From P36-A1 sp049478495 (lineage in GTDB: Bacteria > Bacillota_I > Bacilli_A > JAJDGJ01): 64,000 nt of DNA. Position 1 is the stretch's first letter. Each line of letters begins with the position of its first letter. Both the position numbers and the translations under genes were made by a program. The stretch spans positions 930,001 through 994,000 of the forward strand of contig NZ_CP168083.1 in the NCBI RefSeq assembly GCF_049478495.1, given 5' to 3'. This document shows positions 1-8,398 of this stretch, in pieces. The notes below the pieces were generated by a model, which did no database searches, had not been told where the DNA came from, and saw nothing but the letters and a program-made list of their open reading frames with translations.

Positions 1-780
1 TAAATTCTGATAAATATGAAATCTATCTAATATTATTTTAGCATTAGTAAAGACATTTTTAATGATTTCAATATAAGGTGTATACATATCAATTACAATA
101 TATTCAACATTATCAATAGCTTCTTTTGTATAGTAGCTAAAATAGTTCTCTAAGTAAGCTTTTTGTCTGTTTTCTACGATATCTAGTAGCTTTCTTTTTT
201 CACCATCCATAATAACAAAGGACATATTGCCATCAGCATCTTTAGTAGATTTAAACTCATCAAAATGAAGTACTTTTGGTAAATAGGATTTAATAGTAGT
301 AGATTTAGCAGCCTCTGCATAAGTATCTAATACTCTAAAAACAGAATGTGTAGATACATTATGATCTTTAGCAATATAAGTACAAGTAAGCATATCAGTT
401 AATTTAAGAGCAATAAGATATTTAACTTTATTAGAAATAAAACATCCAGGATTAGTTAGGGTATTAGCAGGAATAAAAGTTTTATTACATTCCATACATT
501 TGTAACGAGTTTTAGTAAGCTTTAAATAAGCATCAAAACCAGAAACCATAGGTAATTTAATAAGAGATACTTTTTTATTATGTACATAAAATTTATTATG
601 AACTTTATTACATTTAGGACAAACATTATCATTAAAAAATAGAATTCCATAAAAAACTTTAGAAATATTATCTTTAATTTTTTCATCTTGAAATTTATAT
701 ATGTTAATATTGGAGTCATTAATTCCAATAATTTCTTTTAATTCTTTATTGTTTTTATTAATTATGTTATTATTAATCAT
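1..780 (-). CDS. ISL3-family transposase, 3' part beyond window
   Basis: Reading from the ATG at 780, the frame stays open for 260 codons to the window edge, so the C-terminus is missing. An N-terminal zinc ribbon uses C54/C57 and C95/C98. A helix-turn-helix region follows. The DDE catalytic core starts with the FDEFKSTK segment (D174) and continues with IDMYTPY (D231) and LDRFHIYQ, which are hallmarks of ISL3 transposases. The catalytic Glu lies outside the window. A clear AAGGAG ribosome-binding site precedes the start. What is seen is an intact open frame; whether the element is complete and mobile cannot be told. Confidence 0.93.
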   Translation of the reverse strand, partial: MINNNIINKNNKELKEIIGINDSNINIYKFQDEKIKDNISKVFYGILFFNDNVCPKCNKVHNKFYVHNKKVSLIKLPMVSGFDAYLKLTKTRYKCMECNKTFIPANTLTNPGCFISNKVKYLIALKLTDMLTCTYIAKDHNVSTHSVFRVLDTYAEAAKSTTIKSYLPKVLHFDEFKSTKDADGNMSFVIMDGEKRKLLDIVENRQKAYLENYFSYYTKEAIDNVEYIVIDMYTPYIEIIKNVFTNAKIILDRFHIYQNL

Positions 781-860
781 GACATTTATCTCCTTAATTT
801 AGTTTTGTCGCTTAAATTATAACAAAGATAAATGTCTTTTTCTTTATATTAACAATTTAA

Positions 861-905
861 GGGTGGATAACATTTCAAGTAATACTTGAATTTGTTATTC
901 CACCC
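861..905. repeat. Long near-perfect palindrome at the ISL3 element's 5' side
   Basis: Arms GGGTGGATAACA and TGTTATTCCACCC (one extra T) enclose a perfect inner dyad TTCAAGTA/TACTTGAA, so about 45 bp can fold into a single hairpin. It lies about 80 bp upstream of the ISL3 transposase start. It could be the element's terminal region or a structure that blocks read-through transcription. There is no T-run typical of a terminator. The exact element end is not resolved. Confidence 0.6.
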
Positions 906-1040
906 TATAAATTATAGAACCATTTAATAATCATGCATTATAGCTTTTTTAGTTTTAATACAGAATTTGTTCAGTTATTAGTATATTTCATAAAAAAAGG
1001 CATTATTAAAAAGCCTATCACGATATTCAGTTTAAATATA

Positions 1041-2621
1041 TCAATTAAGCTTAATTCTGCTTTTTTTATTATGATATTTTTTTATGTTATATCCTATACA
1101 TATTAGTAAAAGCTCAGTTTTGACATTCTCTATCTTTTTTCTATGTATTCTAGTGTATTGATAATCTTGTTTAATTATTCCAAATGTTCCTTCTGCTTGG
1201 ATACTTCTTTGTTTTCTTAAGTTACTACCAAAATCTCCTGTAAGGTTTTCATTTACTTTTTTGTACATTTCTTCAAGCTCAGGTGTAACTGTTATCATTC
1301 TATTTCCTGCAGCTTTAGTGCATTCTGATTTGACTGGACAGTCATTACATTTAGTGCATTCATATTTATATTGTTTTTTTCCGTAGCCATTTACATCTAT
1401 TATATTTTCACTTATTAAAACATTAAACTCTTGATTTTCAGGACAAATTTTGAATCCATTTTCTGATGTTTTAAAGTTAATAGCTTGATATTTTTTCTTC
1501 TTAACAAAAGTTTTATCAAAATTAACTTTATTGAATAATGGGTATTTTAAAGTTAATTCCATATTGTGTTCTTTACAATATTTATAGTTTTCAAAACTAC
1601 CATATCCAGCATCACCTACTGGATACTGTGGATAACTTTTATATTTAGATTTATACAAATCCATTAATGGAATGAATGTTCTCAAATCATTGGCACACTG
1701 AAATATATCTGCAACCATTATATATTCACTTGAAACTCCTACTTGGATATTATACCCTGGTTTAAAAACTCCAGTATTGTTATAATAATCATATTTCATG
1801 TGCATGAAAGTGGCATCATGATCAGTTTTAGAGTAACTGTTTCTATTTTCAAATATTTTAAAATGTTCTTCATATTTAGCTAATCTTGAATAATAATCAT
1901 TTATTTTTTCATGTTTTCTTTGTAAATCGTGTTTTCTAGATCCTTTTCCATAAACAAACTCAATTTTTTGTTTTTTTATATTTATTTCAATATCTTCTAC
2001 TATTGTTTTTAAGTATGTTGATTTATATTTATTTTTAACTGGAAAATATTGATCATAACATTTATTATATTCTACTATGAAAGTTGAAACATTAGTAAAT
2101 AGTTTTTGTTGAAATTTTTCAACAGCTTTACGCCATACAAAACTAGTCTTTTTAGCATTGGCTTCAAATTTAGTACCATCTATATAAAGTTTTGAAGTAT
2201 CAATTGAATCATCACAAGAGATAATATATTTATTTATATCATAAAATATATTTTCTATATTTTTATCAACTAAATTTTCATTTATAAATGTTGCGAAAGC
2301 ATTGTGAGATGGAGTCTTCATATTACAAAGACTCATAAATCGTATGTCTGTTTTACATGCTTGTTCTATTTTTCTTAAAGAATAAATTTGGTTAGTATAT
2401 GCAAATAAAATAACTAGTAACATCATTGTAGGATCATACCCTTGATTACCTCTATGGTATGATCGAGTTATGTATTTTGATAAATTAAATCCTTTCATTA
2501 GTTCTACAAATGAATGTACTACATCATCAGCTGGTGAAATTACTTCTACTTCTAGTGGTAAAATAAGCTGAACTGGTTTATAATTAAAAGCATAATTGTT
2601 ATTGAGTAATTCGGTATTCAT
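1041..2621 (-). CDS. IS1182-family transposase
   Basis: This 526-residue DDE transposase is full-length for its family. The N-terminal DUF772-type region (about residues 20-130) is followed by the first catalytic Asp in LYIDGTKFEANA (D148). A second Asp sits in PVGDAGYGS, and the Glu in IQAEGTFGIIKQ near residue 490. A cysteine cluster, CTKCNDCPVKSEC, precedes the last motif, as in many IS1182 members. The stop is TGA, one of only two TGA stops seen in the window, which fits a mobile gene of other origin. The reading frame is uninterrupted, so it may be active. Confidence 0.95.
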   Translation of the reverse strand: MNTELLNNNYAFNYKPVQLILPLEVEVISPADDVVHSFVELMKGFNLSKYITRSYHRGNQGYDPTMMLLVILFAYTNQIYSLRKIEQACKTDIRFMSLCNMKTPSHNAFATFINENLVDKNIENIFYDINKYIISCDDSIDTSKLYIDGTKFEANAKKTSFVWRKAVEKFQQKLFTNVSTFIVEYNKCYDQYFPVKNKYKSTYLKTIVEDIEINIKKQKIEFVYGKGSRKHDLQRKHEKINDYYSRLAKYEEHFKIFENRNSYSKTDHDATFMHMKYDYYNNTGVFKPGYNIQVGVSSEYIMVADIFQCANDLRTFIPLMDLYKSKYKSYPQYPVGDAGYGSFENYKYCKEHNMELTLKYPLFNKVNFDKTFVKKKKYQAINFKTSENGFKICPENQEFNVLISENIIDVNGYGKKQYKYECTKCNDCPVKSECTKAAGNRMITVTPELEEMYKKVNENLTGDFGSNLRKQRSIQAEGTFGIIKQDYQYTRIHRKKIENVKTELLLICIGYNIKKYHNKKSRIKLN

Positions 2622-2635
2622 ATATCAATTATACT

Positions 2636-2682
2636 AAAAAGGAAGAATGTTTTCTCTACATTGAGTAAACATTCTTCCTTTT
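2636..2682. repeat. Strong hairpin upstream of the IS1182 transposase
   Basis: AAAAAGGAAGAATGTTT and AAACATTCTTCCTTTT form an almost perfect 15-16 bp stem around a 14-nt loop. It lies between the transposase start (2621) and the presumed right end. With an A-tract on one side and a T-tract on the other it could terminate transcription entering the element from either side, a known way of keeping IS expression low. Confidence 0.65.
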
Positions 2683-2750
2683 ATTGTATGGGACTATATA
2701 TGCTAATGCATTACAGCCCCTTTTTGTTAAGTAGATATTAAAGTAATATA

Positions 2751-3146
2751 CTACTTTAATAAATCATAAACACTACTTGCATCAATATTAGATTCTTCAA
2801 ATTTAATAATTATACTATCATTTTCAGAATATCTTGGAATGATATGAATATGAAAATGATCAACAGTTTGACCTGCAACCTCATTATTATTTTGAATAAT
2901 ATTTACTCCAGAAGCATTTAGCTTTTTGCATAATTTTTTTGCTAAACGATTCACAATTTTGTAAGCCTGAGCACTAGTGTTTTCATCAGCATCAAGAATA
3001 TTTTTATAATGATGTTTTGTAACTACAAGCGTATGACCTTTTGTAACTTGAGTAATATCAAGAAAAGCAATAAAATCTTCATCTTCATATAATGTGTATG
3101 AAGGAATTTCTTTATTTATAATTTTACAAAAAATACAGTTTTCCAT
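2751..3146 (-). CDS. HIT-family nucleotide hydrolase
   Basis: This 131-residue protein has the whole HIT fold. It starts with the usual CIFCKIINKEIPS N-terminus and ends with the histidine triad HFHIHIIP near residue 98. Proteins of this family hydrolyse nucleoside phosphoramidates or AMP conjugates, and the triad's central His forms the nucleotidyl intermediate. The Cys pair at the start (CIFC) is typical of the Hit subgroup that binds zinc. It is a single gene reading away from the suf operon, with its own ribosome-binding site (GAGGAGA). The exact substrate cannot be told from sequence. Confidence 0.93.
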   Translation of the reverse strand: MENCIFCKIINKEIPSYTLYEDEDFIAFLDITQVTKGHTLVVTKHHYKNILDADENTSAQAYKIVNRLAKKLCKKLNASGVNIIQNNNEVAGQTVDHFHIHIIPRYSENDSIIIKFEESNIDASSVYDLLK

Positions 3147-3175
3147 GTTTCTATCTCCTCTTATTTATTACTTAT

Positions 3176-3184
3176 ATTATACCA
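3176..3184 (-). promoter_or_regulatory. Extended -10 promoter of the HIT gene
   Basis: On the minus strand TGGTATAAT (TG-n-TATAAT) lies about 30 bp upstream of the HIT start codon. No good -35 hexamer was seen, as expected for an extended -10 promoter. Confidence 0.5.
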
Positions 3185-3276
3185 ATAAAAGACTAATAAT
3201 TGTAAAATAATCTATAAAAAATTATAAAAAATAAAATATATCTATATTTAGTGAAAACTATTAGAAATGTGTTGTT

Positions 3277-3481
3277 TATGTTCATTAATAATTGTATAAT
3301 AATTATATTAATACAATATATCGTTCATAAAGTAATTATTTCAAACACAAATAACATATTTATTGATTGAAATATCGATGACTTTCAAAAATTATCTTTA
3401 ATAAATTTTTTTCAATATAAGTAATGAATTAATTTAAAAAAGCTTATAATTAAAGGCTATGTTTATATATTAATGAACATA
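3277..3481. repeat. Perfect 14-bp inverted repeat pair upstream of suf
   Basis: TATGTTCATTAATA at 3277-3290 is the exact reverse complement of TATTAATGAACATA at 3468-3481, about 177 bp apart. The right copy also sits in a weaker dyad, TATGTT...AACATA. Such paired sites can be operators for a repressor acting by looping, or scars of an old element. No matching regulator gene is adjacent. Confidence 0.5.
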
Positions 3482-3533
3482 TTAAGGCTATTGATTTATT
3501 TAAATTAATTTCCTTTATGAATTAGGTAAAATG

Positions 3534-3542
3534 TGTTAAAAT
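3534..3542 (+). promoter_or_regulatory. Possible extended -10 promoter of the suf operon
   Basis: TGTTAAAAT (TG-n-TAAAAT) is found 42 bp before the sufC GTG start. There is no convincing -35 hexamer at 17 bp. A TTGATT at 3491 is too far away. The call rests on position and the TG extension only. Confidence 0.35.
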
Positions 3543-3583
3543 AATTTATAGAGTTTTGCGAAATAGAAAGGATTGAAATATAA

Positions 3584-4375
3584 GTGTCAACTTTAGAAAT
3601 AAACGACTTACATGTAAGTGTAGAAAATAAAAAAATATTAAAAGGTATAAACCTTACTATAAAAACAAATGAAGTACATGCTATTATGGGACCAAATGGA
3701 AATGGTAAATCAACATTATTGTCAACAATAATGGGGCATCCTAAATATCATGTAGATAAAGGATCTATTAAATTAGATGGTGTAGAAATCACAAATATGA
3801 GCGTTGATGAAAGATCAAGAGCAGGTCTTTTTTTAGGAATGCAATATCCTACTGAAATACCTGGAGTAACTAACTCTGATTTTTTAAGAGCTGCTGTAAA
3901 TGCAAGAAATGAAAAACCAATTTCTTTATTCAAATTCATTAAGGAAATGGAAACAAATATCGATAGTTTAAATATGAAACAAGATTTAGCTCATAGATTT
4001 TTAAATGAAGGTTTCTCTGGTGGAGAGAAAAAAAGAAATGAAATATTACAAATGAAAATGATAAAACCTAAATTTGCTTTATTAGATGAAATAGATTCAG
4101 GTTTAGATGTTGATGCTTTACATGTTGTAAGTGGCGCAATTAACTCGATGGTGTCTGATTCTTTTGGATGCATGATTGTTTCACATTATGAAAGATTATT
4201 TGATCTTGTTAAACCTACTCATGTTCACATCTTAGTGGATGGAGTTATAGTTAAAACAGGAAATGCTGATCTTGTAAAAAGAATAGATACAGATGGTTAT
4301 AATTGGATTAAAGAAGATTTAGGTATTGAAGTTAGTTCAGATAAAAATGATGAATTTGATTTTTTAAACTTGTAG
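3584..4375 (+). CDS. sufC: SufC, Fe-S assembly ATPase
   Basis: SufC is the ABC-type ATPase of the SufBCD scaffold on which Fe-S clusters are built. The 263 residues are full-length. Walker A is GPNGNGKST near residue 37. The signature is the SufC-specific FSGGEKKRNE, and Walker B is FALLDEIDSGLD. The H of VSHYERL follows. The start is GTG, preceded by GAAAGGA. It opens the operon sufC-D-S-U-B, the gene order typical of Bacillota, and the gap to sufD is 13 bp with an AGGAGGT ribosome-binding site. Confidence 0.97.
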   Translation: MSTLEINDLHVSVENKKILKGINLTIKTNEVHAIMGPNGNGKSTLLSTIMGHPKYHVDKGSIKLDGVEITNMSVDERSRAGLFLGMQYPTEIPGVTNSDFLRAAVNARNEKPISLFKFIKEMETNIDSLNMKQDLAHRFLNEGFSGGEKKRNEILQMKMIKPKFALLDEIDSGLDVDALHVVSGAINSMVSDSFGCMIVSHYERLFDLVKPTHVHILVDGVIVKTGNADLVKRIDTDGYNWIKEDLGIEVSSDKNDEFDFLNL

Positions 4376-4388
4376 GAGGTAGAAATAT

Positions 4389-5258
4389 ATGAAATACTTT
4401 TTAAAGGTTAATCAAGATAAAGTATCTACTAACTTAGAATTTAAAGATTCAGAAAAAATTATTGTTAATGTAGAAAAATCTGGACAATTAGAAATGGAAA
4501 TTACTAATCCTAGTAAAATTATTACATTAGTATTTGCAAAAGATACTAAAGTAAACATTACTAAAGTATTAAACTTTACTGAAGGAAAAGATGAAAAGAT
4601 TAATATTGAATATCTTTTGAATACTTACAGTAATGTAAATGAGTTTTTAACTACTATTGATTCTAATGCAAGCGTTGACTATGCTTTTAAAGCAGTGCTT
4701 AGTGATTATGCTGTATTAGAAATTTCAAATGGTCAGTTTTCAGATACATCATCAAAATTTGATATAGAAATCAATTTGAATGGTGTTAATTCAAAAGCAT
4801 TACACAACATTGCAGCAATTTCTAGACTTAATCAAGAAAAAGTTTATAATGTTACAATAAATAATAATGCTAGAGAAACTTATGGAGAACTAAATAATTT
4901 TGGTGTTGTTAAAAATGAAGCAAAATTAATTTTTAATGGTACTGGATATATAAAAAATGGTGCTAAGCAATCTATAGCCCACCAAGCAAGTAAAATTATT
5001 ACATTTGATCCAAATGTTGAAGCACAAGCTAATCCCTTTTTAATAATTGATGAAGCTGATGTTGAAGCATCACATGCTGCTGCAGTTGGTCAAATGGATG
5101 AAGAACAATTATTTTATTTACAATCTCGTGGACTTGATAGTGAACATGCGTCTAAGTTAATTACTTATGGTTATTTAAAACCAATATTAACTAAGATTAG
5201 TGATGATAGTTTAAAAAAACAACTTGAGAAATTAATAGAAGAAAAGGTGGGTTTATAA
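4389..5258 (+). CDS. sufD: SufD, Fe-S scaffold subunit (short form)
   Basis: This protein pairs with SufB and SufC in the cluster scaffold. The C-terminal half matches SufB/SufD proteins, with the end region QLFYLQSRGLDSEHASKLI closely resembling the SufB C-terminus. At 289 residues it is about 140 shorter than the usual 420-440. What is missing is the N-terminal helical part; the beta-helix core is kept. There is no upstream frame that would lengthen it, because sufC ends 13 bp before. Its stop overlaps the sufS start (TAATG), suggesting translational coupling. Confidence 0.9.
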   Translation: MKYFLKVNQDKVSTNLEFKDSEKIIVNVEKSGQLEMEITNPSKIITLVFAKDTKVNITKVLNFTEGKDEKINIEYLLNTYSNVNEFLTTIDSNASVDYAFKAVLSDYAVLEISNGQFSDTSSKFDIEINLNGVNSKALHNIAAISRLNQEKVYNVTINNNARETYGELNNFGVVKNEAKLIFNGTGYIKNGAKQSIAHQASKIITFDPNVEAQANPFLIIDEADVEASHAAAVGQMDEEQLFYLQSRGLDSEHASKLITYGYLKPILTKISDDSLKKQLEKLIEEKVGL

Positions 5259-6502
5259 TGTTTGATATTAAAGAAGTACGTGCCCAATTCCCAATGCTTA
5301 ATGGAATTAAAATGGATGGACATGATTTAGTTTATTTAGATAGTGGAGCTACTGCTCTTAAACCGCAAAGAGTAATTGATAAAGTAGTTGAGTATTACAG
5401 TAACTATTCTACCAATATTCATCGTGGTGATTATGCATTATCACACAAAACAGATAGCGAATATGAAAATGTTCGAGAAATTGTAAAAACTTTAATTAAC
5501 TCTAAAGAAAGTAAAGAAATTGCTTTTACTTATGGAGCTACTCATGGATTAAATATTGTAGCAGAAGGACTTAAACACCAACTTAAAAAAGGTGATGTTG
5601 TTTTAATGAGTGAATTTGAACATGCTGCAAATGTTCTACCTTGGTTTAGACTAAAAGAAGAAATTGGTATTGAAATTGAATATGTACCATTAGATGAAAA
5701 TCATTACCTACAAGTAGAAGGATTTAAAAAAGCCTTACATGACAAAGTTAAAATAGTTGCCTTAGCGCATGTATCTAATGTTATTGGTCAACCAATTGAC
5801 ATGAAAGAAATAACTAAATTAGCTCATGAGAATGGTTCAATTGTAGTAGTAGATGGTGCTCAATCTGTTCCTCATATGAAAGTTGATGTTCAAGATTTAG
5901 ATATAGACTTTATGGTCTTTTCTGGACATAAGTTAGGTGGACCAACAGGAATTGGTGTTTTATATGGTAAATATGATTTATTAAATGCTTTACCTGCATA
6001 TATATTAGGTGGAGGAATGAACAATGAAATTCATTGCGATTTTAATTATCAATTAAAAGAAGCTCCTTATAAATTTGAAGCGGGAACTCCAGCAATTGAA
6101 GCGACACTAGGAATGGGTGCTGCAATACAATTTTTATTAGATTTAGGTGTTGAAAACACACATGATCATGTTGCTAAAATAAGAGCACATGCAATAAAAA
6201 GAATGCAAGAAGAAGTAGATAATATTGTAATATACAATCCTAATGTAGCAACTGGTCCAATATCATTTAATGTAAAAGGATATGAAGGTCCAGCATCTCA
6301 AGACATTGGTAGTGCTTTAGCTACACGTGGTATTGCAGTAAGAACTGGTGAACACTGTGCTAAATTATTAACAGAAGTTCTACATGTAAAAGGAAGTGTA
6401 AGAGCAAGTTTATACTATTATAACTCAATTGAAGATATGGATCGTTTTGTTGATGCATTAATTGAAATTACGAAAGGGGATGCATTAGATTGGCTACTTT
6501 AA
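5258..6502 (+). CDS. sufS: SufS cysteine desulfurase
   Basis: SufS is a PLP-dependent desulfurase that takes sulfur from L-cysteine for Fe-S assembly. The 414 residues are full-length for group II NifS-like enzymes. The PLP lysine is K225 in FSGHKLGG. H206 lies in DGAQSVPHM. The persulfide-carrying cysteine is C367 in RTGEHCAKLL. SufU, encoded next, normally accepts this sulfur, and the 13-bp overlap with sufU fits a tightly coupled pair. Confidence 0.97.
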   Translation: MFDIKEVRAQFPMLNGIKMDGHDLVYLDSGATALKPQRVIDKVVEYYSNYSTNIHRGDYALSHKTDSEYENVREIVKTLINSKESKEIAFTYGATHGLNIVAEGLKHQLKKGDVVLMSEFEHAANVLPWFRLKEEIGIEIEYVPLDENHYLQVEGFKKALHDKVKIVALAHVSNVIGQPIDMKEITKLAHENGSIVVVDGAQSVPHMKVDVQDLDIDFMVFSGHKLGGPTGIGVLYGKYDLLNALPAYILGGGMNNEIHCDFNYQLKEAPYKFEAGTPAIEATLGMGAAIQFLLDLGVENTHDHVAKIRAHAIKRMQEEVDNIVIYNPNVATGPISFNVKGYEGPASQDIGSALATRGIAVRTGEHCAKLLTEVLHVKGSVRASLYYYNSIEDMDRFVDALIEITKGDALDWLL

Positions 6503-6948
6503 ATGATCCAATGATCCTTAGACAAATTATCATGGATCACTATGATAACCCTCGTAATAAATCATTAGTTAAAGATGATGATAACTATTATAGTTTAAGA
6601 AAAAACAGTGATTCTTGTATAGATGATATTACAATGCAAGTAAAATTTGATAAAGATATCATTGCTGATGTTAGATTTGATGGAGAAGCTTGTACAATAT
6701 CAACTGCTTCAACTTCAATCTTAACAGAACAAGTTATCAACAAAACAATAGATGAAGCATTAGAAATAATAAAAAATTATAAAAATATGGTTTTTGAAAA
6801 ACCATATGATGCTGATTTAGTAGAAGAAGCAATAGCTTTCAAAAATGTTGGTAAACAAGCTAATAGAATAAAATGCGCTACAATAGGTTATGATGCTTTA
6901 GAAGAAATAATTAACTTATATAGAGGAGAAAAAAATAATGGCAAATAA
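6490..6948 (+). CDS. sufU: SufU, sulfur-transfer partner of SufS
   Basis: SufU is the zinc-dependent sulfurtransferase that relays persulfide from SufS to the SufBCD scaffold in Bacillota. The ligand set is complete: C43 (SDSCIDD), an adjacent Asp, C68 (GEACTIS) and C129 (RIKCATIG). At 152 residues it has normal length. The chosen start is a TTG inside the end of sufS, because it gives the full conserved N-terminus. An ATG seven codons later would cut it. Its stop overlaps the sufB start. Confidence 0.95.
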   Translation: MATLNDPMILRQIIMDHYDNPRNKSLVKDDDNYYSLRKNSDSCIDDITMQVKFDKDIIADVRFDGEACTISTASTSILTEQVINKTIDEALEIIKNYKNMVFEKPYDADLVEEAIAFKNVGKQANRIKCATIGYDALEEIINLYRGEKNNGK

Positions 6949-8338
6949 AAATTTTCCAGTAAGCGAAGATTATGCATATGGTTTCTATGATGAAAATGTA
7001 AGTGTGTATGATACTGGTAAAGGACTTACTGAAGATATTGTCAGAAAGATATCTGCTAAAAAAAATGAACCTGAATGGATGTTAGAGTTTAGATTAAAAG
7101 CATACAACTATTTTATCAATGCTAAAACACCAACATGGGGTGCAGATCTAAGCAGATTAAATTATGATGATTATACATATTACATTAAACCTCAAGAAAA
7201 ACAAGAAGAAGATTGGGATAATGTAGATGCAACTATAAAAAATACTTTCGACAAACTAGGTTTGTTAGACGCTGAAAAAGAACATTTAGGTGGTATATCG
7301 ACACAGTATGAATCCGAAGTAGTTTATCACAACATGTTAGAGGAAGTAGAAGAAAAAGGAGTAATATTCTTAGATACAGATAGTGCTTTAAGAGAACACC
7401 CTGAATTATTTAAAAAATATTTTGATACAGTTGTACCATATAGTGATAATAAATTTTCAGCATTAAATGGAGCTGTTTGGTCAGGAGGTTCATTTATCTA
7501 TGTACCAAAAGGTGTCAAATTAGATAAACCTCTTCAATCTTATTTTAGAATAAACTCAGAGCAAATGGGTCAATTTGAAAGAACATTAATAATTGTTGAT
7601 GAAGGTGCCGATGTACACTATGTAGAAGGATGTACTGCACCAGTTCATTCAAACGATTCATTACATGCAGCTGTAGTTGAAATAATTATTTTAGATGGTG
7701 GAAAATGTCGTTATTCGACAGTTCAAAACTGGTCAAATAATATCTTAAATTTAGTAACTAAAAGAGCTTATGTTCATGCTCATGGTACTATGGAATGGAT
7801 TGATGGAAACATTGGTTCAAGCATAACTATGAAATATCCAGCATGTGTTTTAGCTGGAGAATATGCAAAAGGAATTACTGTATCAATTGCTGTTGCATCA
7901 AAGGATATGTATCTAGATGCTGGCTCAAAAATGATACACTTAGCTCCTAATACATCAAGCAATATAATATCTAAATCTATTGCTCGTGGCGGTGGTAAAG
8001 TAAACTATCGTGGACTAGTAATGCATGGTAAAAATGCTTTAAATGCAAAGAGTAAAGTTGAATGTGATACTTTAATATTAGATGGTATTTCTACAAGTGA
8101 TACTGTTCCAGTTAACATTGTTAAAAATAATATGTCTAGTATTGAACATGAAGCAACTGTTTCTAAAGTAAGTGAAGACCAACTATTTTATTTACAAAGT
8201 AGGGGTCTAACAGAAGCACAAGCTACTGAAATGATTGTTATGGGCTTCATAGAGCCATTTACTAAAGAATTACCAATGGAATATGCTGTAGAGCTTAATC
8301 AGTTAATTAAGCTTGAAATGGAAGGTTCTATTGGTTAA
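6938..8338 (+). CDS. sufB: SufB, Fe-S scaffold core
   Basis: SufB is the main subunit of the SufBCD complex, on which nascent clusters form. The 466 residues are full-length. Typical blocks are PTWGADLS near residue 65, GGSFIYVPKGV and EGCTAP in the beta-helix, and the C-terminal QLFYLQSRGLTEAQA. It is the last gene of the operon and is followed at once by a strong terminator. GAGGAG precedes the ATG, which overlaps the sufU stop by 11 bp. Confidence 0.97.
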   Translation: MANKNFPVSEDYAYGFYDENVSVYDTGKGLTEDIVRKISAKKNEPEWMLEFRLKAYNYFINAKTPTWGADLSRLNYDDYTYYIKPQEKQEEDWDNVDATIKNTFDKLGLLDAEKEHLGGISTQYESEVVYHNMLEEVEEKGVIFLDTDSALREHPELFKKYFDTVVPYSDNKFSALNGAVWSGGSFIYVPKGVKLDKPLQSYFRINSEQMGQFERTLIIVDEGADVHYVEGCTAPVHSNDSLHAAVVEIIILDGGKCRYSTVQNWSNNILNLVTKRAYVHAHGTMEWIDGNIGSSITMKYPACVLAGEYAKGITVSIAVASKDMYLDAGSKMIHLAPNTSSNIISKSIARGGGKVNYRGLVMHGKNALNAKSKVECDTLILDGISTSDTVPVNIVKNNMSSIEHEATVSKVSEDQLFYLQSRGLTEAQATEMIVMGFIEPFTKELPMEYAVELNQLIKLEMEGSIG

Positions 8339-8346
8339 ATAAATAT

Positions 8347-8377
8347 AAAAAAAGTGTAACATTTGTTACACTTTTTT
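8347..8377 (+). terminator. Terminator of the suf operon
   Basis: The stem AAAAGTGTAAC/GTTACACTTTT with loop ATTT and flanking A and T tracts lies 9 bp after the sufB stop. It can also serve the convergent DUF1963 gene. Confidence 0.9.
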
Positions 8378-8398
8378 GTTCTTTAAACATTAAATATA

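Larger units (their letters stand above)
930..2720 (-). mobile_element. IS1182-type insertion sequence, ends approximate
   Basis: A single complete transposase gene is flanked by non-coding borders with small hairpins (994-1014 and 2636-2682). I could not find convincing terminal inverted repeats or a target duplication. The similar strings TGCATTATAGC (left) and TGCATTACAGC (right) are in direct, not inverted, orientation. The limits given are therefore approximate and mark only the likely extent of foreign DNA beside the ISL3 gene. Confidence 0.45.
3147..3583. other. Intergenic region between HIT gene and suf operon
   Basis: About 437 bp with no open frame worth calling. It holds the HIT promoter, a perfect 14-bp inverted repeat pair (listed separately), a repeated AAGGCTAT string at 3453 and 3483, and a possible suf promoter. 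It may contain regulatory DNA for iron-sulfur assembly. No riboswitch or RNA gene was recognised. Confidence 0.6.

Noticed and set aside
522..728. 68-residue open frame on the minus strand
   Set aside because: It is an out-of-frame shadow of the ISL3 transposase, whose true frame runs from 780 to the window start.
930..2716. TGCATTATAGC and TGCATTACAGC as IS1182 terminal inverted repeats
   Set aside because: They are in direct orientation, so they do not fit inverted ends; probably chance.
3147..3583. Riboswitch or tRNA in the gap before suf
   Set aside because: No cloverleaf, no T-loop consensus and no known aptamer core could be found.
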